Below are positions 24,001-36,358 of a DNA stretch of 64,000 nucleotides, piece by piece. The stretch is taken from the NCBI GenBank assembly GCA_003864495.1, contig ML133436.1, positions 4,630,212-4,694,211 on the forward strand. The letters are read 5' to 3'. Within the stretch, counting starts at the first letter, position 1; the number at the start of each line of letters is the position of its first letter. Made by a program: the position numbers and the translations under genes. The notes beneath the pieces were generated by a model, which made no database searches, was not told where the DNA came from, and worked only from the letters and a program-made list of their open reading frames with translations. This DNA comes from Nemopilema nomurai. Taxonomy: Eukaryota > Cnidaria > Scyphozoa > Rhizostomeae > Rhizostomatidae.

Positions 24001-27000
24001 CTCCTTATACAGGTTAACTCAATGCCCACTGTAAATGTTGACAAACATTTACTGGAGCTCGTCCTTCTGTCATCTTCCTGTTGATATTATACCAATCGCC
24101 TTTGTCACATATGTCCATTTATGTATGGCACCAACTTGTAAACTTTCTCATCGGATTGATGAGTTGTTTATGCACGGTACAGTATCCCACATAACTAAGT
24201 AGTAACTACTGTATCCAAGTTTGACGTATACTCTGAATGATTTTTGTGTGCACTGTTGGTATACGATAAAAGTGATTGCCAGAGGTATATGAAAGAAAGA
24301 AATTTTCTCTTGCATCAATGCTTTGCTTTTCCTCTTTGCCTTTCATTCTAAGATTAACATACCAAGCACTTTTCAACAATAGCTTGTGGACAAGAGTAGA
24401 CAGCTGGAAGACACATCTCACCGACACCCAGCTGTTGACTGGCAATGAGTTTCTGAAGACCTCGGGCGTTTTCAAGGCACAGAGTAGCGGAATATACATC
24501 GTGAGCGGATTCTTGGAAGCAGAATCAGCGACTGCAAGGGAGTCGATGGAAATGAGGCTCACTGTGAACGGGGACACCACCAATATCACCACATCGAGGC
24601 CCGGAAGCGGCCTAAGCTCTGTGGTCTCTAATTGCAACAAAAGTTGTGTTTTGTTTGGCGGGGGTGTCTTCTCACTCTCGGCACTCGATACAGTGGCAGT
24701 GTATATGACAGCCAGCCAAGACGTACAGTTGAAAGTTAGTAATGCGAGTGTCTTTTCTATTTCCTTGATCTCCGAGTCCTTCCCGTTACCAAATGGCATG
24801 TTTGGACTACTAACGTTAAAACAAACAATCAGCGTCAAAGGAAACAAACAAGTCACAGATTGGGTGCTCTCACCCTCATCCGGGAACTTCTTTGGCTCAA
24901 CTGGAAACATGGACAGTTTTTCTATCCAGAAAACCGGTATCTACTTTGTTTCAATCAACATCAAGTTCAGGAATCTTCTTGGAGTTGCAAAGGCGTTTAC
25001 GTCTTTGGTAAACATCCCATCAATAACCTCGGTGAAAAGACAAGAGTCTAATTCCGTGTTCACATTGTCTGTAGCCGGGTGCATGAAAATAAGTTCCGGG
25101 TCATCATATACCGTTACGGTCTTTTCCGAGACTGATTCCAATTACGAAATCATGCCTGGATCGTCGAAGTCGGCGATATTTCTTGGTTCACGCGCTGCTG
25201 GTTTCATTGCGACACAAACATCAACCAAGTCATTGGCATTGACTTCTAATCAAGCAAGTGTCATAACTGGATGGACTATTCTCGGAAAAGATTGGCTTTT
25301 TGAATCTGGAACTGGATTCGGCAATCGAGTTTCATTCTTGGTACAGGAGAGTGGAATCTATTACGTGAGCTCACACGTCATAACCAGCTTGAACACGAAT
25401 TCTAGTGACGTCATCTTATCTCTTGGCGTTCTGCTGGACGGCTTGTTGAGCCAAGAAAACGGACTGTATTCAAGCAGCAGCGTACATGGCATTGTGACAG
25501 AAACATTGCTGATTTCTGGGAGTGTGTTCCTGCAGAAGTGGACGCAAGTAAAGCTTGTTATGCTTGCCAGCAAAGCCGCAAATGTTGAAATTAGCATCGA
25601 CTCAACATTCTCTATCGTGAAAACAAGTAAGCACTTTAGTGATCATTGCTTTAGCGTTCTCGTAAGATCATGCTGAGACATGCTTTAGGATACTGGACCA
25701 TGCGATTCGAATAAAGATGTGATCGAACGCCGTGAATTCAGTGTTCATACACGACTTAGATGTTGTATTGCACTGCTTGAAAGCTTTGAAAGTGTATTGC
25801 AGGTAATGCGACAAACTTCTGCGTTTTAGGCAAAGAGCTACGCGTGGCCTCCTGCGCAGACAACGGGCCTAACATCATAGGCAAGCTGGACCCGACGGCC
25901 CTACGCACGAGCTACCGGAAGTCAATCGGCTGGCAATGTGAGGCTGTTGGTCAGTCCGTTGCATACAGCTGGCTTAAGGATAACCAGGTATGAAGTGTCC
26001 TGCAATTGACTTTTCATTACAATGCTTTGAGATCAGATATATTTTGCCACGTAATGAATTTGTACAGGTGCTAGTTCTAACATTAAGTAAAGAGTTGTAA
26101 TTTGTCTCCCTAACTTTTTCGATGTTGGCAACTAGGGAAAAATGGTAAAGAATTGCGCTCTCCTCCGAGCTGAGACCAAAGCAAGAAGCTGCAATGTGTG
26201 ATGCCTTTTGTTTATTGTGGCTCACATAGATGCTACAGACCTTTACTAGATAAGGTTTGGTCCATGTAATAAGAGCCAATCAAGCCCTAAGTGACATGTA
26301 ATAAATGTGCAACAGAATATCCATTTTCTGTCATTCATTCACGAATTCATTGATTACAAAAGTGTGCGTGAGTGAATGTAATACTTAAAATCACATGTTT
26401 TTACCTGCAGCCACTTCCTGGTAAAACCCTGCCAAGTCTTCAAATAGCAAGTACACAGGTTTCAGACACTGGAGAGTATGTTTGCGCAGTGGCACACGAG
26501 GGAGTTCGAGTCACGTCAAATGTGGCAAAACTGACCGTTTATGGTACGTCAAACTACTTCTCGGACTGTTTACGTCATCGCAATTATGTGCCAAAATAAG
26601 CAATTATATCTCATCAGAATCGACTTGATTTGAATACAATTCTCATTTCAGATCCAGTCCCATTATTCATGAATCCAGTTGGCGAGTACAGCCTGAGAAC
26701 ACCTGAAAATGGACTCAACGCAACAAGTTTCTTGTTCATCCAGGCAAGAGCGAAAAGCCTTGGTAGTGCATTTGCATTAATGTCCTTTGAGATCATTTCA
26801 GGTAATAAAAAAAACTTCACTTTCATCTTTTTAAAAACCAACTTTTTTTTATGATCTGATTAGGAGCTTGTCACCTAATTCCATCTGTTGTGAATAGCGC
26901 TACCACATTGTTGGTAAGACAATAGGAAGCAAGGTCACGTGTTCCAGTGAGATTAGTAGCTTTAATCTATGCCATGTATGGGTAGGACTTAATATTGTTG

Positions 27001-30000
27001 ATGGTTCCAAAAAATATAACCATCATCCAAGACATGGCTTGATCTTAGCGTTTGAAGAAAATCTAGCATTGATGGCACGGCGAGCGTGAGCAGTAATATC
27101 CAACTAGCGGTTTGGGCTTTCCATCATGTTTTCAAACTGAAGCATACGATTGGTTGACATTCACAGAAGGATTGCTTAGTTGGACTGAACATGAAAATGA
27201 TGACGTGTGATTTACATAATATCCCTTTCAAAACGCAATGATGACGTATGATTTACATAATATCCCTTTCAAAACGCAATGGTGACGTGTGATTTACATA
27301 ATATCCCTTTCAAAACGCAATGGTGACGTGTGATTTACATAATATCCCTTTCAAAACGCAATGATGACGTATGATTTACATAATATCCCTTTCAAAACGC
27401 AATGATGACGTATGATTTACATAATATCCCTTTCAAAACGCAATGGTGACGTGTGATTTACATAATATCCTTTCAAAACGCAATGATGACGTATGATTTA
27501 CATAATATCCCTTTCAAAACGCAATGGTGACGTGTGATTTACATAATATCCCTTTCAAAACGCAATGATGACGTATGATTTACATAATATCCCTTTCAAA
27601 ACGCAATGATGACGTATGATTTACATAATATCCCTTTCAAAACGCAATTATGACGGGTGATTTACATAATATCCCTTTCAAAACGCAATGATGACGTATG
27701 ATTTACATAATATCCCTTTCAAAACGCAATGATGACGTGTGATTTACATAATATCCCTTTCAAAACGCAATGATGACGTGTGATTTACATAATATCCTTT
27801 CAAAACGCAATGATGACGTGTGATTTACATAATATCCCTTTCAAAAGCAATATGACGTGTGATTTACATAATATCCTTTCAAAACGCAATGATGACGTGT
27901 GATTTACATAATATCCCTTTCAAAACGCAATGATGACGTGTGATTTACATAATATCCCTTTCAAAACGCAATTATGACGTGTGATTTAAATAATATCCCT
28001 TTCAAAACGCAATGATGACGTATGATTTACATAATATCCCTTTCAAAACGCATTGCAATTTACCATCTCCACGAGCTACAGTGAACTCTGGAGACACGTT
28101 ACCATGCTCTATTAGATTAACATTGATCACTATTTCACTATTAATATCATATATTTATTAATATATTACAGGAAATATCAACAACACATTTTCTTTGAAT
28201 CCTGCCAAGTCAATAGGAGGAACGTTCTTGTGGAGAATGATCCCTCTGGACAGGGAAACAGTAGAAAATTACAGTATTATTATCAAAGCAACAAATCTGG
28301 AAGCATTTTCAGTCGAATACCAACAAATCAACATTACCGTCGATGATCTTAATGACAATGCACCTATTTTCACCCAAGCAATGTATGAATCGTCGATCTA
28401 TGAAAATACAACACTGGGAACAACTGTTGCAAGAGTTCTTGCTACCGACAGAGATATTGGCAAAAACTCTGTCATCAACTATTGGTTTATTCCTAGTTCT
28501 GCCAAAAATGTTTTTTCAGTTAATTCAAAGACGGGATACGTAACTTTAGATGGCCCCATAGACAGGGAAACGAGAGACCTGTACGTGATTTTTGTAAAAG
28601 CCTCAGACGAGTCGCACAGCGCCTATTCAGAGCTGTCCATAAAAATACTAGACATTAATGAACATAAGCCAGTGTTTAAGGTGCATTACTACTCTGTCAA
28701 TGTGTCCGAGACGATGCTGCCCGGATCATCCATCATTCCAGTAACGGCATCAGACAATGATACCGGACCGAATGCGGACCTCACGTACAGTATAGTTGAC
28801 GGAGACCCTCATAGCATCTTCCGAATAACCAAGTACGGAATGATTCAGAATAGTAAAGCCTTGGATTATGAAAAGAACAAGACTTTCACCTTGACTGTGT
28901 CAGTTAGAGACAACGGCCAACCTCCATTGTATTCAAATGAGAATGCAGTTGTTCTTATTAGCATCACAGATGCAAATGACAATAGTCCGGCGTTTGAGAA
29001 GGCCAGCTATTCTGCAAATGTGTACGAGAACGAAACTATTGGAATGATCATACTGACCGTAACAGCGAGGGACAATGACGCACCAGGACAGCCAGGTGAG
29101 TAAAGAAGTCATTAACGTATATCTTTGCTTCCAATGAGGTCATCAAGGTATGTCTAAAGACAGTGTCTTCTCCTCCTTACTTAATGTTTAGATGTAGAAG
29201 GTCACTGATTTTGGCACTTTGACACATTACGTTTCGCAATATTGTCAACATTTTTGTAAATAAACACATCAAATGTTTAATTCCCCACTCCGATAAGATT
29301 ACAGTGCTTTTCCAAAAGACTAAGGAACTAATTACATAGAGTTTGTAATTGATTCGGCAGAGTAATAGATTCCTTAAATTTTCTATTCAGAGGATTTTTT
29401 GAATCATCTTTTAGCATCTCTGTCAGATGTTATCGTCGATCTGTCTTCTTTTCAAAAGCTTTATTCTTGATCAACTGGTCGTTCATTTAATTTTAGAAAG
29501 TCTTTTGACATACGAAATGGAGAGAAAAAGCCCCGAAATGGAGATATTTTCAATAAACTCATCAAATGGGCAGATAAAGCTTAACATGTCACTGGATTAT
29601 GAACGAATAAATTCGTATAGATTTGCTGTTACTGTAAAAGACGGTGGGACGCCCTCTCTGCAGGACAGTGTTCTTGTGTCAGTCAAAGTGTTGGATATAA
29701 ATGACAACAGACCATTCTTTACGCACTTGCATTTCTCTATTAATGTTACCGAGTCCTCGCAACCAAACCGCAAGGTATTCAAAGTAACCGCTTTTGACGC
29801 GGACGCCGACGTGAACGCAAAACTCAGGTATCACTTGCAGTCTGGCAACGTTGGAAATACATTTGTTATGGACCCAATATCAGGTCAGTTGCAATGTCTG
29901 TCTGTAGCGTGGTATTTACAAACGACTTTATCAGAGCTGTGTGCCATAATATTGGTGGAATAGTGGAACGCTCAACTGCATCGTTGTTGATCAATTGATT

Positions 30001-33000
30001 TTGGAGTACAGGAGACCAAAGGTTTTCCTGAATGTCTCATTCGGTTGAAATAATATATTCTGTCATTTGACGGGAGTCTCCTAGGATGGTTTGATACCAA
30101 AATTGATCAATTGATGCAATGATAGTTAAATGATTCTTAGGATCGTCTCTGGAAGAAAGTTGAAAAATTCTCTCATTTCTGTTTTGAATCAGTGAAATTT
30201 TGCGTTAATACCAAACTTAAGTTTCAATGAAACATTGAAATTCTAATGAATTATTATAGTTTGCACAGATGGCTATCAAAATTTTTTTCGATACAGGTCA
30301 GGTTATTGCATTGAAGCCACTGGATCGTGAAAGCCACATGTTTTACAGCCTTTTTATTGGTTGTAATGATATGGGGAATCCACAATTGGAAGCGGTATCA
30401 CCTCTGAGATTGGACATCAACATATTGGACGAGAATGACAATGCTCCAAAGTTCAACCTTGAGAAATACTCAGCTACGATTTCGGAAGAGACTCCCGTTG
30501 GCTCAACAATTCTTTCAATGAATGTTTCGGACCCAGATGAAGGGCAGAACGGAAATTTTAGTGTGAGAATTGTCGAAGACAGCGCAAGATCAATTTTCGA
30601 GTACATCCAAGGCGAAGGAGTCCTCATTCTGAAGAAGAAGCTTGACTTTGAATCACAGTCAAAATATCACTTCACTATCATTGCAAAGGATCATGGGACC
30701 CCACCACTAGAGAAGTCTACACAGGTGGGTATAGAGATTCTTGTCATGGACTTTGCCTAAAGCCGGGCAAAAGGCAATCATATACCAGGTTTCACGAAAT
30801 ACTGAAATTTCTTTGCCACTTATCCTGTTGAAGCTTAATTAATACACACACTACACTTCTTTGGAGCTGATGTCAGTGTGACTGTATGATAATCACAAGT
30901 TATAAGATTGTAATTATAAGTTATTATAGAGCCGATAGTTGGCCTATTATCAGAAGAAGAGGTTTGTGTTTATCAATTTGTTATAAATCGACGGCGTAGA
31001 GCAGTCTCTGGCTTAAAAGTCAAGCTTAATTAAAGAGCTGCTATTGGCGTAGTCAATGATGCCTAGTTGAGGTAAGAACTTACTTTATTTGAACTTAAAG
31101 AGCTGATTGTCTACCGTAGTGTTTGGGTAATTAGTTTTTCAATCGCGTTTGGGAGCATAGAGGTTTTCCGGTAGCTTTGAAGAGGGTTTGAAGATGAGCT
31201 TGAAACTGCTGCCTGTTTCGTTAGGTCAATATCGAAGTGACCGATGTCAATGACAACGCGCCTCGCTTCTCGCATCCCAGTTATGACACGCAGGTCCAGG
31301 ACATGGTTTATGGCAATGTGACAGTGTTCCAACTGATCGCAACCGACCCCGACATTGGCCCAGCCAAAAGAATCACGTACGAAATTGCCCATGGCAATGT
31401 GGACAACCAGTTCAGAATCGGAGAGTACAGTGGTGTGTTGATCTTTGATCGATATGCTTCATCTTTTCAATAACATTAAAAATTTTAAATTTAGTATTAA
31501 ATAAAATTTAATAATATTTGAAACCTCATTTCATGTTATATCTGCTAAAAATAAAATATTTTGCTGATTTACCAAAGAAGGAAGAATAAATAAAAGGCTA
31601 TTAGAAATTTTACTGTGCATATTATTTTTTGCAAAAGATTGTGAATGATGCTAAGCTGATTCAGTGAACCCCGATTATTCGGTAAGAAATTTGTGAAAGA
31701 AAGGTAAATGATAACTCAAATATAGTTTAGCAGAATAAATGTTTGAGCGTAAGGTTCTTGTCTTGTTGTTGTTATACACCAATGAAGGTGACAATTCCAA
31801 TTTTCTACCAACCAAATATTCTTTTTTCCTTAAATTCGTGGAAATGTGCAACTTTTTGCTATTTTTTTAGGAATTATCGAAACAGCCAAGTTTTTAAACA
31901 CTACATTTATTAATCTATTCAAACTCGAAATTATTGCGAAAGATGGATTCAATCCACCGGCAACTTCAAATCGGACGGTCTTGAATATTCACGTGACCAA
32001 AACACCGGCAATATGGCTGACCAACGTGAAGGCTGGAACATCATCTCTGGAAGCAGTTGTTGATATATCGGAGTTTTCCTACCTAAAGATCGCGCAATAC
32101 CAAGTTTTGGTTCAACTCTACAAATCTGATGATCCCTATTGTACGTCTAATTCTTTTTTCTCCATATTGCGCTCTGCGAAATCAATTGATGTTGCATTTG
32201 TATCCCAGATTGTAAATTTTCGACAAAATACTTTTTGCTTTATTAAGGTTCCTGCTTTTACCAAAAGATTGCTTGTGCTCTTGTAGAAGTCACAATAAAC
32301 TTTTGCTACAAAATGCTTAAAGGCGACAATTAGACAGGAATCCTAATATTTCCTTTAATAGAATAAGCGAATGTGGTAATCATAAAAAGTTTCTTTGCAA
32401 GGTAAACCTGCCAATAAGCGTGTTTTATCATCTTTTGCAGTCAACATTGCCGCTAGCCTGCCTCCAGTAAGCTGGTATAAAACGAACGTGGAAATTTCCG
32501 CCCTGAGTACGATCCGGCGGTACATTGCTCTTGTCACTCAGGCCTCTTCAATCAACGGAACAAAGATGAAAGTGGTAATTGGAACAGAGACCGGTTGCCA
32601 AACGAGGCCAACTGAAAACTGCAACGGTCCCTTGACACCAAACAAAAGATACAGGTGCCCAGCTTTGATTACTCATTTTCGTCTGCTTTATACTTGAAAG
32701 GCGTATTAAGCTCATGAGAAAATTCAAGAAATGATTGAGTAGGAGGCGTCTTGCAGAAGCCGCATTCGCAAAAGCCCAAATTATTCAGATTGCGCCTTGT
32801 CAAAATATATCTAGTCATTGCCAGGAAGTGTTGGATGCATTGCAGGCGAACTTATGATGCCATGCGATTGTTGCACAATCTCTTGCTTCCCTGCAGCAAC
32901 CTCCGATTCAACTTAATGTTTTCACTAGGAGGCTGGTCAAGGGAACCGGTAGAATCTGAATTTGGACTTGAATCTGAATCTGAATCTGAATTTCATTGCT

Positions 33001-36000
33001 GCTTTGAGGTTATTTGATGACGTAGTTGAGTCTTCTTTAATCGATTTTAGATTGCAAATCCGAGGAAAAACGAATAACAGCCAGTTTCCTAGAGACAGCC
33101 ATTTCAGCACTCCGATATCATTAGGTATGTTGTGAGCTGTTTTGCTAATGCGTAACACAATTTTTCAAGGGTGTATTCAGACTCTGTCCTGTTGAAGTGA
33201 ATAAGTGTTGAGAGGAACAACCGCAGTTAAACTGGGCTAGTATTCAGCAAAGGGGTTTTTTCTTGTTACTACTAGAAAGGGATTGTGGGAACATCGTACT
33301 AGGAAGCCGGGCCATGGACTGCCCCATTAGAAGTAGGGGCCACGGGAATGCTCTTTTAGATAGGGAGTGCAGAAAGACAACGTTCCTTTCTGTGTGGATG
33401 TGTTTTTGTTCTTGTGCAGGCACGCCTGCTGCCACGGCTGCGGAGTTGGTCGACTCAAGCATTAAGGATGGAACGATTGGCCTGGCTGTGGCGTTTGCGG
33501 TTTGCACACTGCTTACGATCTCAATCCTCATTGCATACATCCAATACAAACGAAAACACCAGTAAGTACATACACATGAATGAAAGGCCTAGTCGAATGA
33601 AATCAACTTGTTTGAGTGTGGTTCCTGATTAAGTGAACCAAAACAGTAGTTGCTTACAGAGCAGGTCTGAGACGAAATGTAAGACATCTGATGCATCTAA
33701 TATCAGAAGGCTCGTTTTCTTACCAAAATCCCTGCTATCGGGAAGGTCTTGAACGACATCAGTTTTGCCCTAGAAAGCCACTTACCGACAAACTCTGCTT
33801 CAAGTTTGATCTACTTGCATACGGTCTAGTACCCATGCTTTTCATTTCATGGTTTTCACTTTACCGTCTACATCTTATTATTTTCCCTTAGCATTTCAAT
33901 AAAATCTCTCCCTTGTGTGAAGGTGTTGCGGATACAATAATGGTATAATTTTTTGTTTATAGAATAATTGAGGTTGAACACGTGAACAAGAGCTTGGAGC
34001 TAATGCAAAGTAAAAAGTTTGGTGATCAGCTGACGCCGAGATCTGGGTGAGATTACTGGAAAGGCACATAAGTGAAAATCCTAGTTATTCATTAAGTATC
34101 CTTCTTTAGAATGTCAATGTAATGTATTAGTATTGAGAGACAACTAAGAAGGCCGCTGGTTATGCAAGATACATTGAATGCTTTGCATAAATCTCAGTTA
34201 CTTAAAACAAAAGTCAGGAACTCACTTTGTTGCTTCAGCAAATAGAAACGCAATGCCTTGCGATTAGGCCAGTGTCATCATGACTCTGTCGCAGCCATCT
34301 CGTGCAACGTGCAGCAAGTCAATCTGAATTTTGAAGGCCTAAAGTCATTCTTGTGACACAATTATCAAATGAAGATCATTTAAACTTTGTTTCTCATAGC
34401 TTCGGGGCACTGAGTGATATAGGCGTGTGGCCTGAAATGTCCATGGCTGAGGCATCGCACATGTTCCAGCGAAGGTATTTTCATCCTTAGACGTGCTAAT
34501 TTTATCGCTTATTTATTGTTTAGTAAGGGGATAACACAACTTTATTGATTCGATTTTGGATTAATTAAAAGTAGCACGGAGATCAAAGAAAGTTGAAAAT
34601 CAAAATTAAAGAAGCTTTTACAAGAACATTTTAATGATAATACTAGGTGCACGTGTTGTTCTTAAATTAAGTAGAAATAGAATGAATAAACGAAGATGGT
34701 TATGATTTCTATTTGGAGATATGAATTGGTCATCGTTTTGCATAATCCTTAGCGAAACTGGAAACGAGATAGTGCCTGGAAATGTTTGGCTTTCTATTTT
34801 GAACGCCCTTGAAATGCTTTAATTTTGTTTACAGTCAAGCACCAAAAGACCTCAAAAGACCGAGAAGTCCTGGAGACAGTATGTATTCATTTCATGTGTC
34901 AAAAAATCCATCTCTTTCTCACTGCATTGACGTTTTAACATAAATCAAAGCTTTAGAAATCAAAATATCAATTTATTATTTTTAGACTGCCTATCATCTG
35001 CTTAAGAACACACTTTTCCTATTCAGCTTCTAAAACCTACATTTTCTCAGTACTTCGTTAATTGCAGTTTTACTATAATTCCGCATCGGATCTTTGTATA
35101 TTCTATCATGTTTAAAAACCAAGAAATATACTCCTGTATCAAAGTCAAATTCAGCAAAATTAAAAAATTGCAGAAGAGGAGGTATCTTTTTCATTAAACG
35201 GACTATGAAATAAATCACTGTGGAATAATTCTTGAAAAGGTGGAATAAATCACGGAAATGAAGACGACGACAGCTGGCGCTTGAACATTTCTGACGACGG
35301 GGAGGAGCCCTGGGAAGGTAACTTGTTTCCTAGAAGTTTCTTATTATTTTCTTAGAAGAACTTTGCAAGGGCCTTAGTATTATAATAAGGAAGAAGCAGA
35401 TAGTAGAGAAATGTTCTATATTGTGACATTTCCAAGTTTCTACGATTGCTTTTTTACCATTGACATTAAAACCCAGAGGAATTAAATGGGAATTAATATC
35501 TTAACCGCCCTCGGTCGAACAATTTTCTGCTGGATAGGAGCGAAAGTGAACCTTCATTTGTCTGGGACCGCCTGTAGATGCATTCTAAAATTATTAATTC
35601 GACTATGATTTCTCTAAATAATTAAATATTGGATGGTATTATGACGACTTATTTCATTAGCACGTGGTCAAAACATGCGATCAAGGGACCAAAACACGCG
35701 ATTACAAGAACAGAATGTGTTAACATCTTCTGCACACAACAAGAGCTTCCAACGATCGGGTCTTCTGAACAACAGCGACAGCAACACATCACTAGACACA
35801 AGTATGGACAAGTTTCACCTGCCTATGCTACCTGAAAGTTTGCACTTCGTAAGAAGTGACGGGCATGAAGCTCGTGCGAAAACCAAGGTTGCCGGGGAAA
35901 CAGAAACCGAGATCGAGACAGAATTTGGGCCTGAAATAGAGACCAGCCTCGGTGTGGATGCTGACTTGTCAAGCATTGATGAGGAGCTGTCGGACGATTG

Positions 36001-36001
36001 A
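18051..36001 (+). CDS. Giant type I adhesion receptor: 9 C1q/TNF-like domains, Ig, 7 cadherin repeats, membrane helix
   Basis: Twenty-seven exons placed: 18051-18096, 18608-19492, 19720-19849, 20146-20485, 20896-21193, 21415-21832, 22103-22383, 22607-22720, 23089-23210, 23811-23950, 24383-25626, 25830-25987, 26411-26543, 26652-26801, 28172-29095, 29497-29883, 30297-30724, 31225-31432, 31871-32140, 32441-32654, 32897-32948, 33420-33561, 33963-34046, 34400-34474, 34835-34878, 35240-35317 and 35661-36001. Phases agree at all junctions except 32948 to 33420, where a small exon or different donor is missing. About 2,570 residues: signal peptide MMLFVFLVIFLPAYEG; nine jelly-roll modules to about residue 1340; one Ig domain; seven cadherin repeats (DLNDNAP, DANDNSP, DENDNAP, DVNDNAP linkers); an FN3-like juxtamembrane stretch (CNGPLTPNKRY); membrane helix near 33470-33545; an acidic tail without an enzyme domain. 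Cadherins imply calcium-dependent adhesion; ligands are unknown. Confidence 0.9.
20044..20071 (+). repeat. G-rich tract
   Basis: Run of guanines interrupted by one T and then AT, in the intron between exons 19720-19849 and 20146-20485 of the adhesion gene. Confidence 0.9.
22749..23042. repeat. GAT/ATT-rich imperfect tandem repeat, about 80-bp period
   Basis: Three degenerate copies of a block containing GATGATTGCTATTATCATTA, TCATGATTC and GATTCTGATGATGATTAT, built on a GAT/ATT trinucleotide theme, inside an adhesion-gene intron. The plus-strand frame 22749-22943 is a product of the repeat. Confidence 0.88.
25830..26543 (+). other. Immunoglobulin domain (two exons)
   Basis: Exons 25830-25987 and 26411-26543 encode GWQCEAVGQSVAYSWLKDNQ, then LPGKTLPSLQI and DTGEYVCAV. 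The B-strand cysteine, core WLKD tryptophan, L-x-I and D-x-G-x-Y-x-C are the canonical Ig (I-set/V-like) residues. The intron between the two half-domains is phase 0. Confidence 0.9.
26652..32050 (+). other. Seven cadherin repeats
   Basis: Repeats follow one another with linker motifs DLNDNAPIF, DINEHKPVF (degenerate), DANDNSPAF, DINDNRPFF, DENDNAPKF and DVNDNAPRF. The seventh ends HVTKTPAIW, lacking the calcium-binding linker. Internal LDRE/LDYE and (A/S)-x-D-x-D motifs are present (PLDRETVENY, ATDRDIGKN, LDYEKNKTF, TAFDADADVN). The first repeat is split by the large intron that carries the 41-bp minisatellite. Confidence 0.93.
27198..28052. repeat. 41-bp minisatellite, about 21 units, in an adhesion-gene intron
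   Basis: Each unit runs ATGATGACGT, then (A/G)TGATTTACATAATATCCC, then TTTCAAAACGCA. Variants are TGGTGACGTG or TTATGACG(G/T)G at the start, and one to a few deleted bases (CCTTTC for CCCTTTC). There are no unique spacers. Every unit carries a TGACG(T/G) core and TTTACATAAT. Confidence 0.97.
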
Positions 36002-36358
36002 CTGGCAAGGGGGCGCGGTAAGCAACTTTATTGCCAATGCCAAAAACATTTAACGAGCCAATTTTGCAAAAATAGCCACTGAAAGAAAGTAAGCAAGTGG
36101 GAGCCTATCACCATCTGACGTTTAATTGTTTTACAACTGACATGGAGATTTAAAGCTTTAAGTTCCAAATACTTCACAGATTGTCACAAGATGCCCGTCC
36201 CGGTCTCTTCCAAGATGAAAATAACATAAAAGGAGATCGTCATAAAAGAGCATGCGATTACATTTGAATTGGTGGACGATAAGTAGAAAAACACGACAAA
36301 GCTACTTCTATAGATCTCTAAGCTATGAAGTCAGCTGCAGTTAGGGCGAACGATCTTT
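36002..36358. other. Convergent intergenic gap between adhesion gene and EXOSC2
   Basis: Only 357 bp separate the two stop codons, so both 3' untranslated regions must lie in or overlap this interval. No other feature is recognised. Confidence 0.6.

Larger units (their letters stand above)
18608..25626 (+). other. Block of nine C1q/TNF-like jelly-roll domains
   Basis: Each module of about 147 residues repeats the same signature. A W-x2-(I/V)-x2-W type start (GWYKVKGW, GWNDIKHW, TDWKIVRSW) is followed by G(I/L)Y-x-VS-(A/S)-N mid-domain (NGIYVVSAN, SGIYHVSAN, TGIYFVSIN, SGIYYVSSH), then L-x-x-(G)Q-x-(V/L)-(S/T)-(L/V)-x-V, and an SSFS or STFS-like terminal strand (SSFSLAFV, SSFSVLML, STFSIVKT). 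This is the C1q/TNF fold signature. Exon 18608-19492 holds two modules and exon 24383-25626 nearly three without introns, while modules 3-6 are cut by introns at varying positions. Family assignment is from pattern only. Confidence 0.8.

Noticed and set aside
27198..28052. CRISPR-like regular array
   Set aside because: Units are directly contiguous with no unique spacers, and the array sits in a eukaryotic intron: a minisatellite.
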